The position numbers and the translations under genes were made by a program. Of a DNA stretch of 44,179 nt, positions 34,773 to 42,859 are shown in pieces (positions within the stretch are counted from its first letter, which is position 1; the number at the start of each line of letters is the position of its first letter). The notes under the pieces were generated by a model. The model saw only the letters and a program-made list of their open reading frames with translations, was not told the origin of the DNA and did not search any database. Origin of the DNA: Isosphaeraceae bacterium (GTDB lineage: Bacteria; Planctomycetota; Planctomycetia; Isosphaerales; Isosphaeraceae); the NCBI GenBank assembly GCA_025356435.1, contig JANXSY010000043.1, forward strand, positions 1 to 44,179. Reading direction: 5' to 3'.

Positions 34773-35879
34773 TCAAGACGCCGTAGCCGAGGTGCCTGCG
34801 AGACCCGCCTCGGCATCGATGAGCGAGTGATAAAGCTCGGAGAGAGACACCGCCTCTCGGTCGAGGTCGTACTCGCGTGAGACGATCTCCCGGCCACGAT
34901 CGCCCAGGCGTTGCGCGAGTTCGCGGTCGGCCAGGAGATCGAGGATCGCCCGGGCCAAGGCGTTGGTATCGCCGGGCGGAACGCGCAGGCCCGTGCCGTT
35001 GTGGACCACGAGCGAACGCAGCCCTTCGATGTCGGACGCAACGGCGGGCAGACCGTGCGTGAGCGCCCTCGCGAGGTTGCGCCCGACCGTCGGGACGATC
35101 GACGGCTGGCAATAGACGTCGAGGATATCCCAGAATGAGAGCCCAACGGCCGTGTCGGCCGCGAAAGTGATTCGATCGGCGATCCGAAGCCGCTCAGCCC
35201 GTCGACGCAGTTCCCCCTCTTCGTCCCCTTGGCCGACGAGGATGAACTCGGCATCAATTCCTGCGTCGAGGACGCGCCTCGCCGCGTTGAGATAGGTCGT
35301 GAATCCTGAGCCGATTGTGAGTGGACCTGCCGAGCCCACGACCGAGACCCGGTTGGGGTTATCCCCGCTCGACATCCTCGTCGACCCGGCCCCGGCGATC
35401 CCCCGATGGACGACTCGGACCCACTCGGGAGGGATCCCATAATTGCGGATGAGGTCGTCGCCGAGTTCGCGACTCGTGGCCAAGAGTCCTCGACACCAGC
35501 GCCGGCTCAGGCGGAGTCGATCGCCGGGAGACTGAAACTCCTCGACCCCCTGGACGTAAGGGATGCGCCACCGTTCTGCGATCTCAAGGCCCGCCGGCCC
35601 CATCCTTGACTGCATGACATGGAGGAGGGCAGGGGGCGGCGACATTTCATCGAGTCGCAGGCCTCGGATCGCCCAAGGGAGCCGCAATCGCTCGCCCAGG
35701 CCGGGGACTTCGGTGACGGCAAACCCTCGGCGGGCGGTCTCTCCCCAGAACGAGCAGAGGACTCGGGCGACCAGGCCCCGCCTGGACAGTCGCTCAACGA
35801 AGGCACTGACCGACCCGATCTGGTCCGGGTTGGCGATGCGATCGGCGAGTAGAACGACGTGTCGAGGCGATCCCACCAT
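34773..35879 (-). CDS. glycosyltransferase family 4, opposite strand
   Basis: A 368-residue GT-B glycosyltransferase transcribed against the rest of the glycan cluster. The N-terminus (VVLLADRIANPDQIGSVSAF) differs from its neighbours; the C-terminal half has VGQGDEEGELRRRAE, VYCQPSIVPTVGRNLARAL in place of the more usual PSxxEGF donor motif, and HGLPAVASDIEG. The weak donor motif makes the substrate uncertain. It starts at the ATG at 35879 and has its own candidate promoter at 35909-35937. Confidence 0.8.
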   Translation of the reverse strand: MVGSPRHVVLLADRIANPDQIGSVSAFVERLSRRGLVARVLCSFWGETARRGFAVTEVPGLGERLRLPWAIRGLRLDEMSPPPALLHVMQSRMGPAGLEIAERWRIPYVQGVEEFQSPGDRLRLSRRWCRGLLATSRELGDDLIRNYGIPPEWVRVVHRGIAGAGSTRMSSGDNPNRVSVVGSAGPLTIGSGFTTYLNAARRVLDAGIDAEFILVGQGDEEGELRRRAERLRIADRITFAADTAVGLSFWDILDVYCQPSIVPTVGRNLARALTHGLPAVASDIEGLRSLVVHNGTGLRVPPGDTNALARAILDLLADRELAQRLGDRGREIVSREYDLDREAVSLSELYHSLIDAEAGLAGTSATAS

Positions 35880-35908
35880 GAAACCTGCGAGTCCCCTGGC
35901 GACGAGCG

Positions 35909-35937
35909 ATTGTAGGGCGATCCACGTACCGTATCAG
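35909..35937 (-). promoter_or_regulatory. candidate promoter for the minus-strand glycosyltransferase
   Basis: On the minus strand: CTGATA (35937-35932, 4 of 6), a 17-nt spacer and TACAAT (35914-35909, 5 of 6). Leader of about 23 nt. Confidence 0.45.
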
Positions 35938-36010
35938 AACGGCCCATGAGCGCGGAGATCGATCTCAATTCCGACGGCCCTCAAACCCTCCTCGCGACGT
36001 GACCTGTCGG

Positions 36011-36039
36011 TTGGCATGGGCTTACGGGTCGCCTATACT
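36011..36039 (+). promoter_or_regulatory. strong promoter for the moxR - DUF58 - transglutaminase operon
   Basis: TTGGCA (36011-36016, 5 of 6), a 17-nt spacer and TATACT (36034-36039, 5 of 6). It would give a leader of about 52 nt before the ATG at 36098. This is the best promoter match in the window. Confidence 0.72.
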
Positions 36040-36097
36040 GGGAGCGCGAACAGGCACTTCCTCGTCGGAAGCCAGTCCGACTTTCGAAGGATTATGC

Positions 36098-37075
36098 ATG
36101 ACCTCATCGCCGCCCGCTGAGATAACCGCTCCGCCGCTTCGAGAGCTGTTGTCACTTCTGAATCGGCTCATCGATCACGTCGGATCGGTTGTCCTAGGTA
36201 AGCCTAAAGCCATCGAACTCGCGGTCGTCGCCCTGCTTGCCGAGGGGCACGTCTTGATCGAAGACGTGCCGGGCGTCGGCAAGACCTTGCTCGCCCGGGC
36301 GATGGCCGCAAGCATCGATTGTTCGTTTCGGAGAATCCAATTCACTCCAGACCTCTTGCCGTCGGACATTCTCGGGTCGAGCGTCTACAACGCGGTTTCC
36401 GGCGAGTTCATCTTCAAGCCCGGGCCGATTTTCGCCAACGTAATCCTTGCCGACGAGATCAACCGCACGACGCCACGGACTCAATCCGCGCTTCTCGAAG
36501 CGATGGGGGATGGCCAGGTCTCGGTCGAGGGGAAGACGTTTCCTCTCGCACCTCCGTTCATCGTGATGGCGACCCAGAACCCCCACGAGTTCGAGGGGAC
36601 GTATGTTCTTCCGGAGAGCCAGCTCGACCGTTTCATGATCCGGATCTCGATGGGCTACCCTCACCGGACGGAAGAAAAACGGGTTCTTTCAAGCCACCGG
36701 ACCGGCGAACCCGTCGAGTCGCTCCGGCCAGTCCTCACGGCCGAAGACGTGCTTCATCTTCAGAGGGCCGTCAGGATGGTTCGGGTCGACGACGCGATCG
36801 CGGACTATCTGCTCGATATTGTCCACGCGACGCGAGAGGGGAACGACCTCCACGTCGGCGTCAGCACCCGTGGAGCCCTGACGTTCTATCGCGCGGCTCA
36901 AAGCCTCGCCCTCGTCTCGGGCCGAGACTATGTGACGCCTGACGACGTCAAATCGCTCGCTTCGCCCGTGCTTGCACACCGAGTCGTCGGCAAGTCGTTC
37001 CTCCAGGCCGGCGAGTTTGGCGCGGCGGAGAAGATCATCACCAACCTGGTCGAACGCCTCCGCGTGCCCACCTGA
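36098..37075 (+). CDS. MoxR family AAA+ ATPase
   Basis: A 325-residue MoxR-type AAA+ ATPase, a chaperone-like remodeller usually acting with DUF58/VWA proteins. Walker A with Lys62 (EDVPGVGKTLLAR), Walker B (VILADEINRT), the sensor region ATQNPHEFEGTYVLPESQLDRF in two overlapping parts, and a C-terminal lid with STRGALTFYRAAQ are visible. The ATG at 36098 is preceded by GAAGGA 7 nt upstream; the frame continues to 35999 across the promoter and cannot all be coding. It is followed 38 bp later by the DUF58 gene. Confidence 0.93.
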   Translation: MTSSPPAEITAPPLRELLSLLNRLIDHVGSVVLGKPKAIELAVVALLAEGHVLIEDVPGVGKTLLARAMAASIDCSFRRIQFTPDLLPSDILGSSVYNAVSGEFIFKPGPIFANVILADEINRTTPRTQSALLEAMGDGQVSVEGKTFPLAPPFIVMATQNPHEFEGTYVLPESQLDRFMIRISMGYPHRTEEKRVLSSHRTGEPVESLRPVLTAEDVLHLQRAVRMVRVDDAIADYLLDIVHATREGNDLHVGVSTRGALTFYRAAQSLALVSGRDYVTPDDVKSLASPVLAHRVVGKSFLQAGEFGAAEKIITNLVERLRVPT

Positions 37076-37113
37076 ACTGACCGAACCGCGTCTCCTCCGA
37101 GCTTCGCCCGCCC

Positions 37114-38541
37114 ATGACGACCGAGCATCGGACCCGACCCGGAGACTCCCGACGTTCGACAACTCGGCTGACACGCTGGGCCGTGTCGAGCCTCTGGCCC
37201 AACCAGCGACTCCGGTGGACCCGCGAGGGGATCTCCTATCTCGTGGTCTGGTTCGGGCTGCTTGCGACGGGCCTCTATCAGCAGATCAATCTGATCCTGC
37301 TCGTCGCAGGGCTCGCGGCCGGTCCGGTCGTCGCCTCGATCTTCGTGAGCGCGGCGATGTTGCGGCGGTTGAAGATCACGCGACGGGTTCCGGCCTATGT
37401 GTTCGCCGGCGAGTCGTTGTGGATCGATTATGTTCTCCAGAATGACCGACGTTGGACGGCCGCCCTCGCGCTGATCGTTCAGGACGACGTTACGCCCGTT
37501 GATCGGTCGATCGCGGGAGCGGGGCACACGAGCCCTCGCGTCTTTTTCCCGAGGGTTCCCGGTCGAGACCGGTCGCAGATCCGCTGGGAGGGTGTCGGTC
37601 CCTCGCGCGGTCGTTACATTTTCAAATCGCTCGACCTCGGTACGCGAGCGCCGTTCGGCCTGCTTGAGCGTCGAGTCACGCTGTTCGAGGCCGATTCCCT
37701 CCTCGTTTATCCTCGGATCGGGCACCTCACCCGCCGCTGGCATCTCTACGAGCGCGAAGCGAGCGAGACGCGACGCGGGCGGCGGCATGAGCGGTCGGCC
37801 CAGCAGCACGAGTATCACGGCCTGCGTGATTACCGCCCCGGCGATAGCCCTCGCTGGATTCACTGGCGGACTTCGGCCCGACTCGGGCAGCCGATGGTCA
37901 AGGAGTTCGAGCAGCAGCACGAACAAGACATTGCGGTCTTGATCGATCCCTGGCTCCCGCGCACGAAAGTCGATCCGAAGCAACGTGAGGCCGTCGAGAA
38001 GGCGATCGAGTTCGCCGCAACCCTATGCTACGAGACGTGTCGACATGCCGGGCGTCGAATCCTCCTGGGATGGACGGGGGCAGTGCCGGGGGTCAGACAA
38101 GGGCCGGGCTCGGTGAAGATCCTCCACGAGTTTCTCTCCCAACTCGCGACGATGCGTCCCTCGGCTGAGGGTGGCCTCGCCCCGCTGCTCGACGCCCTTC
38201 CGCCGTCCACCCTCCGAGAGTCGCTCATCGTCGTGATCTCGACGCGGCCTATCAATCTCTACGAAGAGGCCGAAAAGTCGTCGAGGCTCTCGGAGACCTC
38301 CGCGCGAGGCGTGATCGGCCGTGTGACATTGCTCGACGTCTCGCGTGGCGATCTGACAGACCTGATCCAATTCGGTGAGTCGGGTCTGACCCGTGTCGGC
38401 CAGGCCGACAGCCCCGCCGATCTCGTAGAGACGCCCTTGCGAGCCGCGAGGCCATCGAGTTCCATTGGCGAACCCCCGATCGCGACACGGCCGGGTCGAG
38501 TGTCGCCCGGTTCGCGAGACGAAATGGAGCCGCGACCATGA
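37114..38541 (+). CDS. DUF58 domain-containing membrane protein
   Basis: A 475-residue protein with two adjacent membrane helices near the N-terminus (about residues 42-78), a beta-rich extracytoplasmic or cytoplasmic region, and the DUF58 core at about 240-266 (YRPGDSPRWIHWRTSARLG) followed by a VWA-like fold starting at IAVLIDPW. DUF58 proteins are the standard partners of MoxR ATPases. Its stop overlaps the ATG of the transglutaminase gene as ATGA, so the three genes form a coupled operon. The molecular role in the family is not settled; the C-terminal 60 residues are Pro/Ser/Arg-rich and probably disordered. Confidence 0.9.
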   Translation: MTTEHRTRPGDSRRSTTRLTRWAVSSLWPNQRLRWTREGISYLVVWFGLLATGLYQQINLILLVAGLAAGPVVASIFVSAAMLRRLKITRRVPAYVFAGESLWIDYVLQNDRRWTAALALIVQDDVTPVDRSIAGAGHTSPRVFFPRVPGRDRSQIRWEGVGPSRGRYIFKSLDLGTRAPFGLLERRVTLFEADSLLVYPRIGHLTRRWHLYEREASETRRGRRHERSAQQHEYHGLRDYRPGDSPRWIHWRTSARLGQPMVKEFEQQHEQDIAVLIDPWLPRTKVDPKQREAVEKAIEFAATLCYETCRHAGRRILLGWTGAVPGVRQGPGSVKILHEFLSQLATMRPSAEGGLAPLLDALPPSTLRESLIVVISTRPINLYEEAEKSSRLSETSARGVIGRVTLLDVSRGDLTDLIQFGESGLTRVGQADSPADLVETPLRAARPSSSIGEPPIATRPGRVSPGSRDEMEPRP

Positions 38542-40787
38542 ATTTTTATGCGGTCTACCGTCTCAGTTTCTACCTGATGCTCTTCCTGGCCACGCTCGTC
38601 CTGAGCATCGATTCGACCGACGCGAATCGGATCGCCATGCTCTATCCCGTCGTCATGGCCGTTGTGTGCGGGATCGCGCATCTCACGGTCGACAAGTACC
38701 CGAAGCTTGGCCTATCGAACACTGCGGCGAATGTCCTGGGGCCGTGCGCGTTCCTCCTTTTTTATGTCGAATATCGCTACGACGAAAGCCTCCTGCTTCT
38801 GGGTCTCGGTCATGTCTTGTTCTACCTCCAGTTGATCAAAATCCTCCGGCCCAAGACGACTCGCGACGAGTGGGTCCTGCTGCTGACAGGTCTCGTTCAG
38901 GTCATTATCGGAGGTGTTATCAGCCAGAGCGACGTTGTCGGCATGGCTCTCCTCTCATGGGCCTTATGCTCTCTCTGGGTGCTCGCACTCTTCACGTTGA
39001 GGCGGGAGGCAGAACGGGTCAGGCCGACCCCAGGGACGACGGTCTTCCCGGCCATTGACGACGAAGCTCCCTATCCGGGACTCATCAATCCCGCCTTTAT
39101 CCTCGCGTCTCTACGCGTAGCCGCGACGACGTTCGCGCTGGGCGGGGTTATCTTCCTCGTGATGCCCAGACGCGCGACGCTGGGCATGGCGACGAAGGGC
39201 GGTGCGATGGGCACCCACCTCACCGGTTTCGACGACGAGATCAAGCTCGGCCAGCTCGGCGAGATCCTCGAAAATGACAGTGTCGTGATGACCGTCGAGA
39301 TGTCGGACGAGGAGGGTAAGTCGATCGTCCCTCGTCCCGATCTCTTGTGGCGTGGCGTCGGGATGGCCCGCTACGATCGCGGCCGGTGGCGGAAACAGCA
39401 GATCCGGCCGAGTAAGTTCCCGTTCGACTTTCCGCGCCGGGTCCGCGAGTCTCGCCTGATTCGCCAGCAGATCAAGCTCGAACCGACCGATAACCCCGTT
39501 CTGTTCGGAATCCGGCCGATCCTCTGGGCCGAGTCGCCGAGCAAGCCGTTCGCACCGGAATTCAACAACATCGACGGGTCGATCTACAGGTCGGATACGC
39601 GACCCGTCTCGATCGATTACCTGGTCATCTCCTCGGTAAATCCCGACCAGGGGCAACCGACGGAGCTGTTCCCCGAGACCGAGATACTCAACGACTTGCG
39701 CGGGATCGACCCCAAGCTCAAGGCGCTACTTCGGCCAATTGCCGAGAAGGTCGTCGAGGGTATCGATCCCGGCGACAACGTCGCCCGGGGGAGGCGGCTT
39801 GAGTCGTGGTTGCGTGACAGCGGTCAGTTTCACTACACGCTCCAGCTCGACGTGATCGATCGCGACCTCGACCCCGTCGCCGACTTCCTCATCAATCGCA
39901 AGGAAGGGCATTGCGAATACTTCGCCAGCGCCCTGGCGCTCCTCCTCCGCTCGATCGACATCCCGGCCCGGTTGGTCAACGGCTTCAAAGGGGGCGATTG
40001 GAACGACCTGGCGAGTGTGCTGAACGTCCGGCAGAAGCATGCCCATGCCTGGTGCGAAGTCCTCAAGTCGGTCACGCCCGATAAACCCAATGCCCCACCC
40101 TTTTGGGTCACTCTCGACCCGACGCCCGGGACGGCACGGGACGAGTCGGTGGCGAAGATCGGCGGGATCTCCACTGGGATGCGTCAAATCATTGATTTTG
40201 TACGATATGTTTGGGTTTTTTATATCGTCGGGTTCAACTATGAACGGCAGCAGAGGTTCCTCTACGAGCCGATTCGCCTCCTGATCCAGGAGGCGAAGCA
40301 CGGCTTCCAGATGATCGAGCAGGGATTTCGAGCGATCCGCGACTGGATGTTCCATTTTCCGAATCTTTCTTCATTCTTTTCGCCGCGAGGCTTCCTCGTC
40401 AGCTTCGTCTCGCTGAGTATCCTGTACGCCGTCGGCAGACTCGTTTGGTCCCTCACGAGAAAGGTCCGCCGGCGCTGGAGAAACCCGCATGCCGACCGTT
40501 CGGCGATGGCTGTGGGTGTGCTCTTCTATCGTCGGCTGGTGGGCCTCCTCGAAGGCTGTGGCCTCGAACGTCCCGATTGGGAAACGCCCCGAGAATTTGC
40601 CCGACGCGCCGCGCTCTTCCTCGCGGGAAACGGTTCGGGCTATGAATCGGTCGCCGACGTGCCCCCGCTCGTCGTCGAAGCCTATTATCGAATCCGGTTC
40701 GGTCATGAGGAGTTGGAGACCGAGTCGTTCGCAATGCTCGAAAGTCGGCTGGATGCGCTCGAGACGCGGCTCCAACCGACACCTTGA
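38538..40787 (+). CDS. TgpA-type membrane transglutaminase (DUF3488 - transglutaminase core)
   Basis: A 749-residue protein. About six membrane helices fill residues 1-220 (DUF3488), followed by an extracytoplasmic transglutaminase-like domain with the triad Cys459 (GHCEYFASALALLLRS), His503 (KHAHAWCEV) and Asp527 (VTLDPTPG), a further membrane helix near 620-640, and a C-terminal cytoplasmic DUF4129-like segment with DWETPREFARRA. This is the architecture of Pseudomonas TgpA, a periplasmic-facing transglutaminase encoded with MoxR and DUF58 genes, as here. Substrate unknown. It ends 10 bp from the convergent LysM gene. Confidence 0.92.
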   Translation: MNFYAVYRLSFYLMLFLATLVLSIDSTDANRIAMLYPVVMAVVCGIAHLTVDKYPKLGLSNTAANVLGPCAFLLFYVEYRYDESLLLLGLGHVLFYLQLIKILRPKTTRDEWVLLLTGLVQVIIGGVISQSDVVGMALLSWALCSLWVLALFTLRREAERVRPTPGTTVFPAIDDEAPYPGLINPAFILASLRVAATTFALGGVIFLVMPRRATLGMATKGGAMGTHLTGFDDEIKLGQLGEILENDSVVMTVEMSDEEGKSIVPRPDLLWRGVGMARYDRGRWRKQQIRPSKFPFDFPRRVRESRLIRQQIKLEPTDNPVLFGIRPILWAESPSKPFAPEFNNIDGSIYRSDTRPVSIDYLVISSVNPDQGQPTELFPETEILNDLRGIDPKLKALLRPIAEKVVEGIDPGDNVARGRRLESWLRDSGQFHYTLQLDVIDRDLDPVADFLINRKEGHCEYFASALALLLRSIDIPARLVNGFKGGDWNDLASVLNVRQKHAHAWCEVLKSVTPDKPNAPPFWVTLDPTPGTARDESVAKIGGISTGMRQIIDFVRYVWVFYIVGFNYERQQRFLYEPIRLLIQEAKHGFQMIEQGFRAIRDWMFHFPNLSSFFSPRGFLVSFVSLSILYAVGRLVWSLTRKVRRRWRNPHADRSAMAVGVLFYRRLVGLLEGCGLERPDWETPREFARRAALFLAGNGSGYESVADVPPLVVEAYYRIRFGHEELETESFAMLESRLDALETRLQPTP

Positions 40788-40797
40788 CAGACCCGGT

Positions 40798-41253
40798 TCA
40801 GGGCGTCCTCAGCGTCATCCCCTCGCGGAGGGCGGTCGTCTCCGTGGCGAGCTGATCGCGGTTCGCCCTCCAGAGCTTCGCGACCTCTTCCGACGAGCCA
40901 TAGACCCTTCGGGCCACTGTCGTCAGCGACTCGCCCGCCGCCACCGACGTGAACGCTCCTCGTGCCTGGGGCTTTCGTATTGCCCGGACCTGCGAGACCG
41001 GGAGAACCATCGGCCCGTTCGCGACCGATTTCGTCGGCAACTCTCTGGTTCGGAGTTCTCGCAATGGTGACGGATCGACCGGTGAAAGAGCGTAAGAACG
41101 AGTGACCTTCGTCGCGGTCGTAACCCGTTCGGCCGACTCTCGACCGTTCGCCGCCCGTTGCTTCGGGATCGAGTCGGTCTGCGAGCCGACGACTCCTACG
41201 GACACGACGATCAATAGGCTGAGCGTATAGGTGGCTCCGAGTTGCTGATTCAT
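40798..41253 (-). CDS. membrane-anchored LysM protein
   Basis: A 151-residue protein with one N-terminal helix (about 8-24) followed by a variable linker and a C-terminal LysM domain (about 101-151; SVAAGESLTTVARRVYGSS, then KLWRANRD), which binds peptidoglycan-type glycans. The start is my choice: the frame is open to 41403, but the ATG at 41253 has GGAG 11 nt upstream and directly precedes the membrane helix. The extension upstream would put 50 basic residues before the helix. It is convergent with the transglutaminase gene and divergent from the Tat-protein gene. Confidence 0.72.
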   Translation of the reverse strand: MNQQLGATYTLSLLIVVSVGVVGSQTDSIPKQRAANGRESAERVTTATKVTRSYALSPVDPSPLRELRTRELPTKSVANGPMVLPVSQVRAIRKPQARGAFTSVAAGESLTTVARRVYGSSEEVAKLWRANRDQLATETTALREGMTLRTP

Positions 41254-41423
41254 GACGCCGAGCGCTCCGGGTGCAGGTAGTCCGAGGGGTGTCAATCCGA
41301 GGAGGGCGTATCGTCTCCATCGGTCGAGAACGGTCTCGACTTGAGACAATCTTGTCCGCAATGCTTGACCCACCCCAGATTTCGTCCGAAGGTCGCTCCC
41401 CAATCCCGGCTGCGAGACATTCC

Positions 41424-42620
41424 ATGCCCGAACTGATCACACGACGGCATCTGCTTCAGGCGGGGTTGGGATCGACGCTATTCCCGGCCCTCGTCCGTTC
41501 GGGGGCCGCGGCCATCTCCCGTTCCTTCCGACTGATCGAGACGGCGGGCCTCCGTCGATTCGGCTACCCCGTCCACGCGATCTTGCCGGACGTCGTCGGA
41601 GTCAACGACTTTCAACTGACCCGGGGAGGCAAGCCGATCTCGGCCCAGTTTCGACGGTTCGAGGACGAAGCCGGCCGGTCGGAGGTCGCCCTCGACTTCA
41701 ACGCGAGCCTCGGCCCGCTTGAGACCGAGGACTACGAGGTGAAATTTGGTGTGAAAGGCCCAGAGCCCGACTCAGGGATCGTCCTGAACGATCGTGGAGA
41801 TCTACTCCGCGTCGCCAACGGCAAGGACCTTCACTTCGATCTCGTGTCACGCGAGGCAGGCGTCCTCAAAAGCGTCGGCAGCGACAGTCAGGAGTTCATC
41901 GCCGACCCCGGCAGGGGGATCGTCCTCACCGACTGGGACGGCCGAGCCACGTCGATCAACGACAGACCGGTGACCTATCGGGCCGTGTGTGTCGGCCCTT
42001 TGGCCACGTCGCTCCGGTTCACGACGCCCGCGAGGGAGCAGGGCGGTTTCCCGTCGTCAACGGTCGACATGACGTTCCCTCGATCCAAGAGTTGGGCCGA
42101 AATCACCTGGAGCGCGAACGATCCCGACGGCCGAATCCGGTCGCTCGAACTCGAATTTCGACTCGCCGTGGAAGGAAGCCCGACTCTCGTTGACGTCGGG
42201 GCGTCCGGCACGGTTTACGGCCAGCTTCGAGGTACCGAGGCGATGGCCCTTGAGGCTACTCCGAGCACGAAAGGGCCAGCCTGGCTCGTCCGCCAAGGCC
42301 CTCGGGGTTTTCTTCAGCCGCTGGCGGTGGCGACCAAAGGTGACACGCGACCCCCCGAAGGTTGGGTTCATGTTATGGATCGTCGCCGATGCACGGCCAT
42401 CGCCGTGGCCGGGTTCGGCCGAGCGACGAACGATCGGATCGAGATCCAGGCTAACGGTCGCGTCAGGTTCAGTCGCGATTTTACGAAGGGGACCGCCGGG
42501 CCATCTCGCGGACCAAAGTCGCTGACCTATTGGCTACACTTCGTCGACATGCCGGTTCAGGTTGGCGCTGCGACGAGTCCGCAAGCGATGCTGTCTCCGT
42601 TGCGAGTCGAGTGGGTGTAG
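41424..42620 (+). CDS. Tat-signal protein of unknown function
   Basis: A 398-residue protein beginning at the ATG at 41424, chosen because the twin-arginine motif TRRHLLQAG (Arg7-Arg8) then lies at the usual distance from the start, followed by a hydrophobic stretch and an Ala-x-Ala-type end near residue 30. The mature part is beta-rich with repeated short strands and turns (YPVHAILPDVVGVNDFQL, GIVLNDRGDLLRVANG, DGRIRSLELEFRL) and few cysteines. Such a layout resembles beta-sandwich domains of polysaccharide-active proteins, but I do not recognise a family and see no catalytic motif. The 50 codons upstream to 41271 are not expected to be translated. Confidence 0.6.
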   Translation: MPELITRRHLLQAGLGSTLFPALVRSGAAAISRSFRLIETAGLRRFGYPVHAILPDVVGVNDFQLTRGGKPISAQFRRFEDEAGRSEVALDFNASLGPLETEDYEVKFGVKGPEPDSGIVLNDRGDLLRVANGKDLHFDLVSREAGVLKSVGSDSQEFIADPGRGIVLTDWDGRATSINDRPVTYRAVCVGPLATSLRFTTPAREQGGFPSSTVDMTFPRSKSWAEITWSANDPDGRIRSLELEFRLAVEGSPTLVDVGASGTVYGQLRGTEAMALEATPSTKGPAWLVRQGPRGFLQPLAVATKGDTRPPEGWVHVMDRRRCTAIAVAGFGRATNDRIEIQANGRVRFSRDFTKGTAGPSRGPKSLTYWLHFVDMPVQVGAATSPQAMLSPLRVEWV

Positions 42621-42767
42621 TGGTCTCTAACGGTTGGTCTTAAGATGGAATGGTATTGAAAATGCCGATTTCCATGAACATTGTTGCAGACGGGCCGTAG
42701 AAAACACGAACCTTCAGTGAAGTACCGGGTTTTCGCTTGACTGCGGAACCGCCACATCACGCCGGCC

Positions 42768-42796
42768 TTGTTGGATAGGGGCCGCTTGTCTATAGT
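42768..42796 (+). promoter_or_regulatory. candidate promoter for the S41 protease gene
   Basis: TTGTTG (42768-42773), a 17-nt spacer and TATAGT (42791-42796, 5 of 6 to TATAAT), in the 239-bp gap before the gene. Leader of about 57 nt. The -35 matches only 3 of 6. Confidence 0.45.
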
Positions 42797-42802
42797 GACA
42801 AG
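42785..42802. promoter_or_regulatory. inverted repeat CTTGTC-N6-GACAAG centred on the -10
   Basis: CTTGTC (42785-42790) and GACAAG (42797-42802) form a perfect 6+6 dyad whose six-base centre is the -10 hexamer TATAGT. The inner ten bases and spacing equal those of the dyad at 234-249. Repressor-type position; function inferred. Confidence 0.42.
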
Positions 42803-42859
42803 GTGTGGAAAAGCGACTTCCGGACGTCGGATCTCTGACAACTCACGGAATCCTATCTC

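Noticed and set aside
42557..42841. 94-codon minus-strand open frame before the protease gene
   Set aside because: Overlaps the end of the Tat-protein gene and the candidate promoter; no domain features.
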